A stretch of DNA of 22,373 nt, taken from assembly GCA_014729945.1 (NCBI GenBank), contig WJJC01000007.1, positions 1 through 22,373 of the forward strand, written 5' to 3'. Below are positions 15,880 to 22,373 of the stretch, in pieces. Position numbers and translations under genes: made by a program. Within the stretch, counting starts at the first letter, position 1, and each line of letters starts with the position of its first letter. The notes beneath the pieces are model-generated. The model was given only the letters and a program-made list of their open reading frames with translations. It had not been told where the DNA came from and made no database searches. Source of the DNA: Candidatus Bathyarchaeota archaeon (GTDB taxonomy: Archaea; Thermoproteota; Bathyarchaeia; TCS64).

Positions 15880-16086
15880 CTATCCAGCGAATCTCCATCT
15901 CTTAATCTGAGCGTTTTTCTTATTTCCCTTCTTATACTCTTTATAATGTTCCTTGCATAGATAGGCACGCCTTACTCCCTCAGCATCTATCCCAACCTGT
16001 TTAACTCTCCCAATATCTATTGAACGTACAGCTTCTTCCCAACAGTCTTTCACGCTACACTTAGTCCCTTTACCTATACGACCCAT
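15880..16086 (-). CDS. Small archaeal zinc-binding protein, 68 aa
   Basis: A 68-residue basic protein. CSVKDCWEEAVRSI (Cys-x4-Cys) near residue 10 and RRAYLCKEHYKEYKK (Cys-x2-His) near 40 together form a probable single zinc site, followed by a basic tail (KKGNKKNAQIKRWRF). I recall similar small archaeal proteins with a conserved YLCKxHYKEYKK segment; function unknown, with nucleic-acid or ribosome binding suggested by the basic tail. Its start is well supported: AAGGTGA (minus, 16093-16099) is 6 bases ahead of the ATG and a TATA-like GGGTTTATAC lies at 16121-16130. It is convergent with thrS, whose stop is 7 bases away. Confidence 0.75.
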   Translation of the reverse strand: MGRIGKGTKCSVKDCWEEAVRSIDIGRVKQVGIDAEGVRRAYLCKEHYKEYKKGNKKNAQIKRWRFAG

Positions 16087-16092
16087 TAAGAT

Positions 16093-16130
16093 TCACCTTA
16101 CTGATACCCATACTGCCCCAGTATAAACCC
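16093..16130 (-). promoter_or_regulatory. TATA box and Shine-Dalgarno of the small zinc-protein gene
   Basis: The minus strand shows GGGTTTATAC at 16121-16130 and AAGGTGA at 16093-16099, six bases before the ATG. This is one of the few genes here with a strong ribosome-binding site and a short leader. Confidence 0.55.
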
Positions 16131-16231
16131 TGTTAAAAACATAGAACCTAACAGTTTTGAAATAACCTGATAATGTTTCAACTAAAGAGTTATACGAAAA
16201 GAGACACCACTAACCCGGGATAGGTGGCCCC

Positions 16232-17044
16232 ATGAACAAAGGAATAACATTAAGTCTATCAGACCCAGCCGGGCAAACCATGCTACCATTATTCATAGAA
16301 AAAGGATTCAGAGAAACAAGCAAAAAAAATATCTACAAACTTGGAGAAAAAATATTGATCGTAATTGATCATCTCATAGTGCCGGAAGAAAGATTCAAAG
16401 TACCCGAAGCACCCCACCCCTATCCTGCAGATTATACAAAAATAGCACAGGAATACGATCTTGAATACATTACAGTAGCTAGCAGACACTGGTCAAAGAG
16501 TGGAAAACCCTGTTTAACAGCCCACCCAACGGGAAACTTCGGTAAAGCTATGTATGGGGGGATGAACCGGGAACTGCAACCTACAGCTCCTAATCCCATG
16601 AGGAATATATATCAAAGGATACTGGAAGATCCTCCAGAGGGATTCCAGGTAAGCTTAGAGGCTACACATCATAGCCCTACTGAGTTCAAGGTCCCAATGT
16701 TTTTCGTAGAAGTTGGAAGCAGAGATGAGCAGTGGAGAGACCCAGCGGTATGTAACTACTTAGTGGATTGCATATTAGAGGGCATGGATGAAGTGGAAAA
16801 GAAACCTATAGCTATTGGATTCGGTGGAGGTCACTACTGCCCCTTGTTCAGTGAGAAAATAAACGACTACGCAATGGGCCACATGGCCGCAAGATACGCT
16901 ATAAAACTGCTTACTGAAAAACTAGTTAATCAGATGATAGAAAAAAGCGTAACCCCCAAAACAGCGTTCATAGATGGTCTAAAAAGTCGTCACAGGAAAA
17001 AAGTAGAATCATTACTAAAAGAAACCGGACTAGAAATAGCCTAA
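16232..17044 (+). CDS. dtdA: D-aminoacyl-tRNA deacylase, GEK1/DtdA (DTD2) type
   Basis: A 270-residue protein of the archaeal/plant GEK1-DTD2 family, which hydrolyses D-amino acids from mischarged tRNA. Conserved blocks in order: ASRHWSKSGKPCLTAHPTGN near residue 83, ATHHSPTEFKVPMFFVEVG near 144 with SRDEQW directly after, and AIGFGGGHYCPLFSEK near 188, where the His residues form the metal or active site. Length is normal. A Shine-Dalgarno GGTGG (16223-16227) lies 4 bases before the ATG. The gene lies 360 bases from thrS on the same strand but is separated by the small zinc-protein gene, so an operon is not shown. The link to an editing-less ThrRS is by proximity only. Confidence 0.92.
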   Translation: MNKGITLSLSDPAGQTMLPLFIEKGFRETSKKNIYKLGEKILIVIDHLIVPEERFKVPEAPHPYPADYTKIAQEYDLEYITVASRHWSKSGKPCLTAHPTGNFGKAMYGGMNRELQPTAPNPMRNIYQRILEDPPEGFQVSLEATHHSPTEFKVPMFFVEVGSRDEQWRDPAVCNYLVDCILEGMDEVEKKPIAIGFGGGHYCPLFSEKINDYAMGHMAARYAIKLLTEKLVNQMIEKSVTPKTAFIDGLKSRHRKKVESLLKETGLEIA

Positions 17045-18205
17045 CTAATCCTCAAAACTCCATCCATCTATCTCATCCCAGATACGAGACAATACATGAG
17101 TAGCCTGACCCGGAGGAAGCTCTATGAAAAAACGTACAAGATGCTTACAGAAACGCTTACTGCCTCTGCCTTTTCGCCAGTCAGCGCAGTTATGTTTGAT
17201 AACCTTTTGCTCTAAGTCAATATCAACGTAATAGTCTTTAACCTCACCCATCAGATGCTCATCGGTGCTTAACGATACCATTACCTCTTCACTATCCATC
17301 TTTTCACCACGACTAATCCTACGCGGATCAGTAAAATGTAGCAAATGATCAGCCACACTCAGATCCTCACTTGACGTAGAGAAAGCCTCAAGGGGCTGAA
17401 CCCCTCTGGGCCTACCAGCCCACGCCTTGTATCCAGCAATCTTTTCATGTACTATTTTTTGTTCAGGAGTAGTCTCCTCAAGAAGCTCAAGCAGCTCTAC
17501 GGCGTTCTTCACAGCGTTAGCATTATAGTGATTATTGAAATAACCATACGTACGTCTGACATCGCCTGTGAGTTCCTTAACTTTGGGAACCCATGACGCC
17601 AGTTGTTCCTCTGTGTACTCATAATCATACCATAGTTGGGCACCATGACCATGCCACCGTATATAAGCGAAATCCGCAGTGATATGCACCTCAGGAGGAA
17701 GAAGAGGCTCATCAACTACAGTATAAGCCACATTATTCTTTCTTAGAAGGTCAAAGGTCTCATTCCTGAGCCAAGAATTATTCCTAAACTCTACAGCCCA
17801 TTCATAGTTTTTTGGGATTACCTCCAGAAAATTCTCGAGGTTACCTAAATGTTCGTCGTAGTTGAACATGGGTCTAAGCTGGATCAAGATAGGTCCAAGA
17901 TGTTCAGCAAGTGGCTTCATCAGACTTAGAAATCTGTGAGCATCATCTTCCACTCCCTCCTCAAGACTAAGCCACTTGTCATGAGTAATTACCTTGGGTA
18001 ACTTAGCTGAGAGAACAAAACCTGGGGGGGCATTTCTAAGTAAACCCATTATCATTCCCTCAGAAGGATAGCGATAGAAAGTGCTATTGATCTCTGTGGT
18101 ATGGAAAAACTGAGAATAATGGGAAAACATACCAGTTTTCTTTTCATAAAATGGACCCACCCACTCTTTATAACTCCAGCCACTCGTTCCAATTAACAAG
18201 CTCAT
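17045..18205 (-). CDS. DUF72 protein with C-terminal SWIM-like zinc motif
   Basis: A 386-residue protein. The first 240 residues are a DUF72 TIM-barrel: LIGTSGWSYKEWVGPFY at the start, FFHTTEINSTFYRYPSE near residue 33, FVLSAKLPKVITHDKWL near 64, YEWAVEFRNNSWLRNE near 134, FAYIRWHGHG near 180 and YGYFNNHYNANAVKNA near 220. The remaining 145 residues are additional. They carry HNC (H338, C340) and FCKHL (C353, H355), the spacing of a SWIM-like zinc finger, in a domain rich in beta segments. DUF72 function is unknown; SWIM domains bind nucleic acid or protein. A TATA box sits 27 bases before the ATG, predicting a leaderless message. It is tail-to-tail with dtdA with no gap. Confidence 0.85.
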   Translation of the reverse strand: MSLLIGTSGWSYKEWVGPFYEKKTGMFSHYSQFFHTTEINSTFYRYPSEGMIMGLLRNAPPGFVLSAKLPKVITHDKWLSLEEGVEDDAHRFLSLMKPLAEHLGPILIQLRPMFNYDEHLGNLENFLEVIPKNYEWAVEFRNNSWLRNETFDLLRKNNVAYTVVDEPLLPPEVHITADFAYIRWHGHGAQLWYDYEYTEEQLASWVPKVKELTGDVRRTYGYFNNHYNANAVKNAVELLELLEETTPEQKIVHEKIAGYKAWAGRPRGVQPLEAFSTSSEDLSVADHLLHFTDPRRISRGEKMDSEEVMVSLSTDEHLMGEVKDYYVDIDLEQKVIKHNCADWRKGRGSKRFCKHLVRFFIELPPGQATHVLSRIWDEIDGWSFED

Positions 18206-18226
18206 TGAAAATAGTATGATCTTTGT

Positions 18227-18236
18227 CCAATATAAG
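18227..18236 (-). promoter_or_regulatory. TATA box of the DUF72-SWIM gene
   Basis: The minus strand reads CTTATATTGG, centred about 27 bases ahead of the ATG at 18205; a leaderless transcript is expected. Confidence 0.55.
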
Positions 18237-18318
18237 CCAGTGGAACCCTAGAAAACGCCTTGAAAATTATCGAAAAAATAGAAAATTGTCCAAATTTTTA
18301 CTAACAATTCCCTAACAC

Positions 18319-18327
18319 TTATAAATA
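18319..18327 (+). promoter_or_regulatory. TATA box of the small zinc-ribbon gene
   Basis: TTATAAATA lies about 33 bases ahead of the ATG at 18356 and is followed by a run of TATATATAA (18329-18337). This is among the strongest TATA elements in the window and suggests high expression. Confidence 0.6.
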
Positions 18328-18355
18328 ATATATATAATAATTATATTGAGTATCC

Positions 18356-18517
18356 ATGAAATGCCCTAGTTGTGGAGTCGAAACCAAGCCAACAGGAAAG
18401 GAGTGGAAATTCGGTCAATTTGATGCGATAGGATACAAGTGCCCATCGTGTGGTAAAAGTTCAAGTGCCTACTATAGGGATGGCAAACTAAGTCACACAG
18501 TACCTAAATCTAAATAA
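18356..18517 (+). CDS. Small zinc-ribbon protein, 53 aa
   Basis: A 53-residue protein with two CPSCG knuckles (C3/C6 and C29/C32), separated by TGKEWKFGQFDAIGYK, then AYYRDGKLSHTVPK. The pattern CPxCG...KxWKF...F.CPxCG...YY.xGKLSHT matches a widespread archaeal one-zinc-ribbon protein family, of which some members are suspected chromatin or transcription-related proteins; function is not established. ATG is 30-odd bases after a strong TATA box, with a leader of only a few bases. A run of seven T's at 18535-18541 follows the stop and can end the transcript. Confidence 0.75.
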   Translation: MKCPSCGVETKPTGKEWKFGQFDAIGYKCPSCGKSSSAYYRDGKLSHTVPKSK

Positions 18518-18530
18518 TTATCTTAATACT

Positions 18531-18541
18531 CAACTTTTTTT
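18531..18541 (+). terminator. T-run terminator after the zinc-ribbon gene
   Basis: CTCAACTTTTTTT lies 14-24 bases after the stop codon, with no hairpin needed; oligo-T tracts end archaeal transcripts. It separates this gene from the cupin gene. Confidence 0.45.
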
Positions 18542-18569
18542 CATTCTTACACTCAAAAAGATATGGACG

Positions 18570-18923
18570 ATGGAGACAATGGGAATCGAAGTAAGAAGAC
18601 TTACGAGAAAAGTCTGGGAGCCATGGGTTGGAAAAGGATACTCAAAAGCATCCAGCATTATGATGGTGCCTAAAACTCAGGTGAACGCAGTAAGCTGTAG
18701 AATAATCAACTTAGATTCTGGGGGTCACACTGCATCACACAGCCATGACAGGGTTCACTATGTAATTACAATTGAAGGAAAAGCAGAACTAGTATCCGAA
18801 AATAGAAAAATATTGATGGACCAAACGAAGTTAATCGAAATACCATCAAACACACCCCATAGATTCGTCAATACAAGCAAAGAAAGAGCCTTGATAATGG
18901 TACAGAACCTATTCAAGACCTAG
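18570..18923 (+). CDS. Single-domain cupin protein
   Basis: A 117-residue protein with a small-barrel cupin. The first metal-binding motif is GGHTASHSHDRVHYVITIEG (HxHxxxH, with His in place of the usual Glu) and the second is IPSNTPHRFVN. A basic N-terminal region precedes it (MGIEVRRLTRKVW). No enzyme domain is fused, so substrate and reaction are unknown. Its 3' end overlaps the convergent nep1 gene by 15 bases. Either ATG (18570 or 18579) could serve as start; no ribosome-binding site is visible at either. Confidence 0.75.
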   Translation: METMGIEVRRLTRKVWEPWVGKGYSKASSIMMVPKTQVNAVSCRIINLDSGGHTASHSHDRVHYVITIEGKAELVSENRKILMDQTKLIEIPSNTPHRFVNTSKERALIMVQNLFKT

Positions 18924-19586
18924 TTTTTGTTCATAACTATAAATCATCCTTGAGGTAACCGTCCAAGCCTCCAGCGGCTCCGGATAAACAGAGTAAACCT
19001 CATCCGCTAGACTAAGAACCTCAGGACTCATTGGACCCGAAGGATAAGCACCTATAAAAACTGTTGAAGACCCTTCTTTAATAAGTTCACTTGCTACGCC
19101 ATCAAAACTATTTGGGTCGCCATGACTGGACAAAGCAACAAGTTTCCCTGAATCCAACCCATCCACTAAATCCGGTAAACTCTTCCTAGATAAACTTATC
19201 AAAGGTTCGCCTTTAGGGGGAACCACTCCGACAGTCAACAATTGCTCCATTAAAGCGTTAAATCGATTACAATCCTTAGGGGGGCGTGTAGCTGGATTAA
19301 TATCAATGGAATACCCTTTAACCGTGTTCACCTTAACTCTGAGTTTATCCATATTGTTTAGTGGAGATCCCATGGCTAGAAGCAGACAGAAATGAAGTAT
19401 ATCAGGTCGCCCTCTTCTCTCAGCATCAGACAACCGATCCATTGCGTAATGATGAAGGCTTCTATCCAGAAGTGTTTCCTCTGGTGGCTTGTTCCGTCTT
19501 TTAGCATTGCGCCTTACAGCGGGATGGAGCAATATGTTTCTTGGAACTAGCTCTAAAGCGGCTTCAGTGAATATTAGGTTAAGCAT
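18909..19586 (-). CDS. nep1: Ribosomal RNA small-subunit pseudouridine N1-methyltransferase Nep1 (EMG1)
   Basis: A 225-residue SPOUT methyltransferase of the Nep1/Emg1 family, which methylates a pseudouridine in small-subunit rRNA and assists 40S/30S assembly. Features: EAALELVPRNILLHPAVRRN near residue 8, KPPEETLLDRSLHHYAMDRL near 33, RRGRPDILHFCLLLA near 57, and NPATRPPKDCNRFNALMEQL near 97, which holds the substrate Arg and the NRF motif. The C-terminal half carries the SAM-binding knot region (VALSSHGDP, VFIGAYPSGP). It starts inside the 3' end of the upstream coiled-coil gene (8-base overlap) with GAGGG (plus 19592-19596) five bases ahead of ATG, so translational coupling is likely. Confidence 0.9.
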   Translation of the reverse strand: MLNLIFTEAALELVPRNILLHPAVRRNAKRRNKPPEETLLDRSLHHYAMDRLSDAERRGRPDILHFCLLLAMGSPLNNMDKLRVKVNTVKGYSIDINPATRPPKDCNRFNALMEQLLTVGVVPPKGEPLISLSRKSLPDLVDGLDSGKLVALSSHGDPNSFDGVASELIKEGSSTVFIGAYPSGPMSPEVLSLADEVYSVYPEPLEAWTVTSRMIYSYEQKLGLE

Positions 19587-20577
19587 ACTTTCCCTCTCTT
19601 TCTATACTATATCGCCCTATGAAGAAAAACACTATTGAAGCAAGGAAAACACCAGTTATAGCTGTTGACAGGTTTTTTTCCAACGATTCAAGCCTAATGT
19701 TGATTTTCTGGTAAGTATTTGCAAGTGTTGAATATGTTCTTTGTAGTTGCTCATATTCCTCTTCAAGTAGGTCAAATTCATTTTCAACTCTAGTGAGGTT
19801 TTCTTCTATTGACTCCAAGCTCTCCAGTTTCTCTGTTTGCATATCTGACGCCCTTATTAATCCTATGATCATATCGGTTCGGTCATCTTCATTATAGTCT
19901 TCCCATATATTCTGGGCTTCAATATAATTACCCTGATTTAGGGATGAATTCATATCTGCCAATATCGTGGAATATCTTTCACGGTTAAAAGCAGCCAATC
20001 CTTTCGAGTCAAGGACGGCTTTGAGCTCAATATTCATTTCATAGTATTTTCCCTCAAAAAACGCCACCTTGGACTCATCCATTAGTTCGTAGGTCTGAGA
20101 CTTTGAAGCTATTCTGGGGCCAGTAGAGCCATCATCCATAATCAGATATACATTGAAGTTGAAATCCATTCTCACGTTTTCCGTTGGTAATGCCCCATAT
20201 TCGTATGAATCTTTTTCTATAGTAAAAATAAAGATGGGTGAAGAATTATTGAGATTAGTCTTTTCTTGATAATATACAGACTTGGGAGTACTTGCATAAC
20301 CAGTGCTCGCATTTCCAAAATGATAACCACCAATCACTCTCCAAGTGAATTTCATATAAAATTCTAATCCAAACGGATCCTGGGAATAATCAGTGAGATT
20401 AACATTGGATGCATTGAAATCCACGATACTTACATTAAATAAATAGGTATCATAAGCCCATAACTGGCGGTATTCTGGCGTTGGGGATACATCTACTTTT
20501 AGAGAAGGCTCAGCAAAAGTCATAGGTGTCATAATACATAAGGATAATAGGAATAACAACGGCAGTCTTCGATTCAT
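19579..20577 (-). CDS. Secreted, membrane-anchored coiled-coil protein with many N-glycosylation sequons
   Basis: A 332-residue protein of no recognised family. Starting at the ATG at 20577, it opens with a signal peptide (MNRRLPLLFLLSLCIM, possible cut after TFA). An extracellular part of about 210 residues follows, with several N-x-S/T sites (for example NVSI, NASTG, NNSSP, NSSLN). A charged coiled coil comes next (about residues 235-290, rich in Leu and Glu). A single TM helix (AITGVFLASIVFFFIG) ends in a short basic tail. A longer start at 20640 is open but would place extra residues before the signal peptide. It is the upstream partner of nep1 and overlaps it, an odd pairing of a surface protein with a ribosome-assembly enzyme. 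Its gene diverges from the histone gene. Confidence 0.7.
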   Translation of the reverse strand: MNRRLPLLFLLSLCIMTPMTFAEPSLKVDVSPTPEYRQLWAYDTYLFNVSIVDFNASNVNLTDYSQDPFGLEFYMKFTWRVIGGYHFGNASTGYASTPKSVYYQEKTNLNNSSPIFIFTIEKDSYEYGALPTENVRMDFNFNVYLIMDDGSTGPRIASKSQTYELMDESKVAFFEGKYYEMNIELKAVLDSKGLAAFNRERYSTILADMNSSLNQGNYIEAQNIWEDYNEDDRTDMIIGLIRASDMQTEKLESLESIEENLTRVENEFDLLEEEYEQLQRTYSTLANTYQKINIRLESLEKNLSTAITGVFLASIVFFFIGRYSIEREGKYA

Positions 20578-20658
20578 AGTAAATAGGATAAAGCATAACC
20601 ACTGATATTCATATCTAATTGGAATAAACCCAAATAACACAAAGTATTAGATTAAGTA

Positions 20659-20895
20659 ATGACCGAAGAATTCACCATAGCACCCATAAGAAGACTACTC
20701 AAAAAAGCGGGAAACCTTAGGATAAACGAGGAAGCAGCCAATGCTTTAAGAGAATGCGTAGGAAAATACGGCTTAGAGATAGCAGAAAATGCTGTAGGCA
20801 ACGCTAAAAAAGATGGTCGAAAAACAGTATTAGAAAGGGATATTTGGAAGGCAGCAGAAAGGGTATGGGTACCGGAGAGTAATGACGCTGAGTAA
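20659..20895 (+). CDS. Archaeal histone with short acidic C-terminal tail
   Basis: A 78-residue histone-fold protein that wraps DNA. Core features: TIAPIRRLLKKAGNLRINEE (helix 1 and first loop), ANALRECVGKYGLEIAENAV (long helix 2), then GRKTVLERDIWKAAERV (second loop with the DNA-contacting Arg-Lys-Thr and helix 3). Archaeal HMf-type histones are about 66-70 residues. Here about eight more residues follow helix 3 (VWVPESNDAE), ending acidic. The stop codon region overlaps the start of the SpoIIM gene by 14 bases. Its promoter is not obvious, though AATAAACC near 20623 is a weak candidate. Confidence 0.92.
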   Translation: MTEEFTIAPIRRLLKKAGNLRINEEAANALRECVGKYGLEIAENAVGNAKKDGRKTVLERDIWKAAERVWVPESNDAE

Positions 20896-21481
20896 AGAAA
20901 AATCAGGAATATTAAAAATGTTTTTTCAGGAACATTGGGACTATGTATCGAAACTTGGATCGATTTTTGCGTTAACAACTGTATTATTCTTTTTCAGCAT
21001 ATTCATGGGATATAGTCTAGGTGACCAGATATCTCCACAAAGTTTTGAGGGGGTATTAAGCAACATACCTGATCCAACTAGCTCTACTGGTTTAGAAATG
21101 TTTACAGCAATATTGTACAATAATGTCTTAGCTAGCTTCATCTTTCTCGTATCGGGTTTGATCATTGGCATACCACCATTAATGTTAATGGCATTCAACG
21201 GTTTTTTCGTGGGATATATATCTTTTAACGCTGCAAAAACACAGGGGATATGGTTCATTATCTTGACATTATTACCACATGGCGTAATTGAGATTCCTAC
21301 CATATTATTATGCGCCGCGATGGGAGTTGGCTTTGGGTACAAGATAATTCATAAACTAAATCGTAGAAACGGTTTGCAGAAATATTTCGCTGAAAGCATA
21401 AAAGTATTCATTAAAAGAGTGGTACCTCTACTCGTGTTGGCAGCCGGTATTGAAACTGCTCTAATCTATGCATTAATATAA
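20882..21481 (+). CDS. SpoIIM/DUF95-family membrane protein
   Basis: A 199-residue protein with five or so membrane helices. SpoIIM signatures: ILYNNVLASFIFLVSGLIIG (the NN helix) near residue 77, IPPLMLMAFNGFFVGYIS near 97 and LTLLPHGVIEIPTILLCAAM near 126 with the conserved PHG-x-E. The family includes the bacterial sporulation protein SpoIIM, but archaeal members serve an unknown membrane role. The ATG at 20882 lies inside the last codons of the histone gene and GGAG (20874-20877) is 4 bases ahead, so the two genes are probably co-translated. A TTTTTT run at 21487-21492 follows the stop. Confidence 0.85.
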   Translation: MTLSKEKSGILKMFFQEHWDYVSKLGSIFALTTVLFFFSIFMGYSLGDQISPQSFEGVLSNIPDPTSSTGLEMFTAILYNNVLASFIFLVSGLIIGIPPLMLMAFNGFFVGYISFNAAKTQGIWFIILTLLPHGVIEIPTILLCAAMGVGFGYKIIHKLNRRNGLQKYFAESIKVFIKRVVPLLVLAAGIETALIYALI

Positions 21482-21486
21482 CGAAA

Positions 21487-21492
21487 GTTTTT
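21487..21492 (+). terminator. Oligo-T terminator after the SpoIIM gene
   Basis: A run of six T's begins six bases after the TAA at 21479-21481 and precedes the next gene by 26 bases. It may end some of the histone-spoIIM transcript. Confidence 0.35.
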
Positions 21493-21518
21493 TCATACCA
21501 TCTAACATTATTTTCGTT

Positions 21519-21983
21519 ATGATTGAAAGAGATCAAAAAAGATTCAACTGCTGTGAAAGCACGATTATCAAAGTAAATGAGAAACACCCCCTCAAGGGCT
21601 TTGGTACCGGAGTAATGCGTGCTGCATCGAATATGGGTGGTGGTGGAGCTGGATGGGGAAGTATATGTGGCGCAGTATCAGGTGGAGTCATGGCCTTCGG
21701 ATTGGCTATGGGAACAAATGGAAACGAAGCCCCTGAGAAATTCACAGCAATAAGGGATGAAATGAGGGAATACACCCAAGAATTTCTCAAAGCTTTTGAA
21801 CAGGAGTGGGGACATATTAATTGCTTTGATCTATTGGGCGTAGATACAAGAACGCCTGAAGGAAAAGCCAAACATGAAGAAAACAAGGCTAAGGGAATTT
21901 ACTATTGTGAGGATTTTGTTCAATGGGCAGCAGATAAAATACTAGAGATATTCAAAGAAAAACACATCCAATCAATAAAATAA
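21519..21983 (+). CDS. C_GCAxxG_C_C family redox-type protein
   Basis: A 154-residue protein of the C_GCAxxG_C_C (putative redox) family. Cysteines sit where the family keeps them: FNCCES near residue 9, GWGSICGAVSGGVMAFGL near 46 (the GCAxxG block, here ICGAVSG), INCFDLLG near 99 and IYYCEDFVQWAAD near 126. The glycine-rich stretch NMGGGGAG precedes the second block. The reaction is unknown; a redox or metal-cluster role is inferred from the cysteine set. Alone on its transcript, 37 bases after the SpoIIM gene. Confidence 0.85.
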   Translation: MIERDQKRFNCCESTIIKVNEKHPLKGFGTGVMRAASNMGGGGAGWGSICGAVSGGVMAFGLAMGTNGNEAPEKFTAIRDEMREYTQEFLKAFEQEWGHINCFDLLGVDTRTPEGKAKHEENKAKGIYYCEDFVQWAADKILEIFKEKHIQSIK

Positions 21984-22031
21984 ATACTAGTACATATTTC
22001 ATAATCTCTAATTATTATATCATTGATAAAG

Positions 22032-22040
22032 TATTTAATA
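22032..22040 (+). promoter_or_regulatory. TATA box for the candidate small RNA
   Basis: TATTTAATA, the same sequence as in the CBS-gene promoter, is centred 25 bases ahead of 22061. No reading frame follows, so it would drive a non-coding transcript. Confidence 0.5.
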
Positions 22041-22060
22041 TGCCAATATATCAAAAACAA

Positions 22061-22107
22061 TATCGGGGCCGTGCTTCATGTATGGTTTGTCGCAAAACCC
22101 CCCGATA
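22061..22107 (+). ncRNA. Candidate 47-nt structured small RNA (three-way junction)
   Basis: TATCGGGG (22061-22068) pairs fully with CCCCGATA (22100-22107), an 8-bp closing stem. Inside it, CGTG/CATG (22070-22073 with 22077-22080, one G-U pair) and GGTTT/AAACC (22084-22088 with 22095-22099) make two further hairpins, so the whole is a compact three-way junction. AATTTTCT follows as a possible stop signal and a TATA box lies 25 bases upstream. It sits between the ends of two convergent genes, so a terminator hairpin is the main alternative. I do not recognise the family; no hammerhead core (CTGATGA) is present. Confidence 0.4.
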
Positions 22108-22186
22108 ATTTTCTAATATCAGATTAAAAAGTAACTCACGATAAAGAATTAATAAAAAAGGGATTTAGGTTAGACGTATTTGACGC

Positions 22187-22373
22187 TTACTTATACCATG
22201 TAACGGTATCAACAGTACTGTCGTACAATCCAAAAACTTCCCAGCTTGAGGCGTCATCATTGACTGCCCAAATCTGGTAGTTACTGGCATACCTGTCTCC
22301 ATCCTCATTAAGTCTATTCCAACCGCTTGCACCCCACTGCACATAGGCAGATGGCCTCTGCAATGGAATGACC
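22187..22373 (-). CDS. C-terminal part of an aromatic-rich protein (partial)
   Basis: The minus strand is open from the window edge to TAA at 22187-22189 and encodes the last 61 residues: RPSAYVQWGASGWNRLNEDG, then NYQIWAVNDDASSWEVFGLY, ending VTWYK. It is rich in Trp, Tyr, Asp and Ser and poor in Lys, as in secreted or carbohydrate-binding domains, but I do not recognise a family. The rest of the gene lies outside the window. Confidence 0.6.
   Translation of the reverse strand, partial: VIPLQRPSAYVQWGASGWNRLNEDGDRYASNYQIWAVNDDASSWEVFGLYDSTVDTVTWYK

Noticed and set aside
1..22373. tRNA genes, CRISPR arrays, insertion sequences
   Set aside because: I looked by eye for T-loop sequences, evenly spaced repeats and transposase motifs and saw none; a covariance-model search would be decisive for tRNAs.

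Overview
The window looks like archaeal chromosome. Markers for this are an archaeal-type histone, the 18S/16S rRNA methyltransferase Nep1, a Dph6-type diphthine-ammonia ligase, the GEK1/DtdA-type D-aminoacyl-tRNA deacylase, an archaeal-type threonyl-tRNA synthetase, a probable F420-type luciferase-like oxidoreductase, and TATA boxes about 25-30 bases ahead of many start codons. The sequence alone does not place the organism in a phylum; an HMf-like histone argues against a typical Thermoplasma-like lineage. Several genes look bacterial in flavour (FabH-type ketosynthase III, DUF454, VTT/DedA, PEBP). No rRNA, tRNA, insertion sequence or CRISPR array was recognised. No gene-free stretch exceeds 300 bases.

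Layout. Positions 1-705 hold the last codons of a PHP/PolX-like gene, a possible 34-residue ORF and a DUF454 membrane protein. Positions 724-4630 are all on the minus strand: a PH-like membrane protein, FabH, a VTT membrane protein, an LLM oxidoreductase and a pyruvate-kinase-C-like protein, several with their own TATA box. Positions 4725-8111 hold a PEBP protein, two divergent radical SAM proteins (AmrS-like and PflX/COG1313-like) and a TANGO2/NRDE-like protein. Positions 8200-10381 hold a four-CBS protein with a C-terminal hibernation-factor-like region and basic tail, and an NADP-type 2-hydroxyacid dehydrogenase.

Positions 10579-13455 are a decaying surface-glycan operon: a GH99-like protein, a Gpi18/PIG-V-like mannosyltransferase, a small DMT/ArnE-F-like protein and a DPM1-like GT2. 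Three of the four are broken by frameshifts, a probable internal deletion and a nonsense codon. The flanking genes are intact. Positions 13563-17044 are translation-centred: dph6, a threonyl-tRNA synthetase without the usual N-terminal editing domain, a small zinc protein and dtdA. Positions 17045-18923 hold a DUF72 protein with a SWIM-like zinc motif, a tiny zinc-ribbon protein and a cupin. Positions 18909-21983 hold a secreted coiled-coil membrane protein overlapping nep1, and divergently a histone overlapping a SpoIIM-family membrane protein, followed by a C_GCAxxG_C_C family protein.

The right end carries a TATA box placed 25 bases before a 47-base sequence that folds on paper into a compact three-way junction, a candidate small RNA. 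It is followed by the 3' end of an aromatic-rich minus-strand gene. The observations most worth following are the CBS/hibernation-factor fusion, the decaying glycan operon, the candidate small RNA, the editing-less ThrRS and the DUF72-SWIM fusion.
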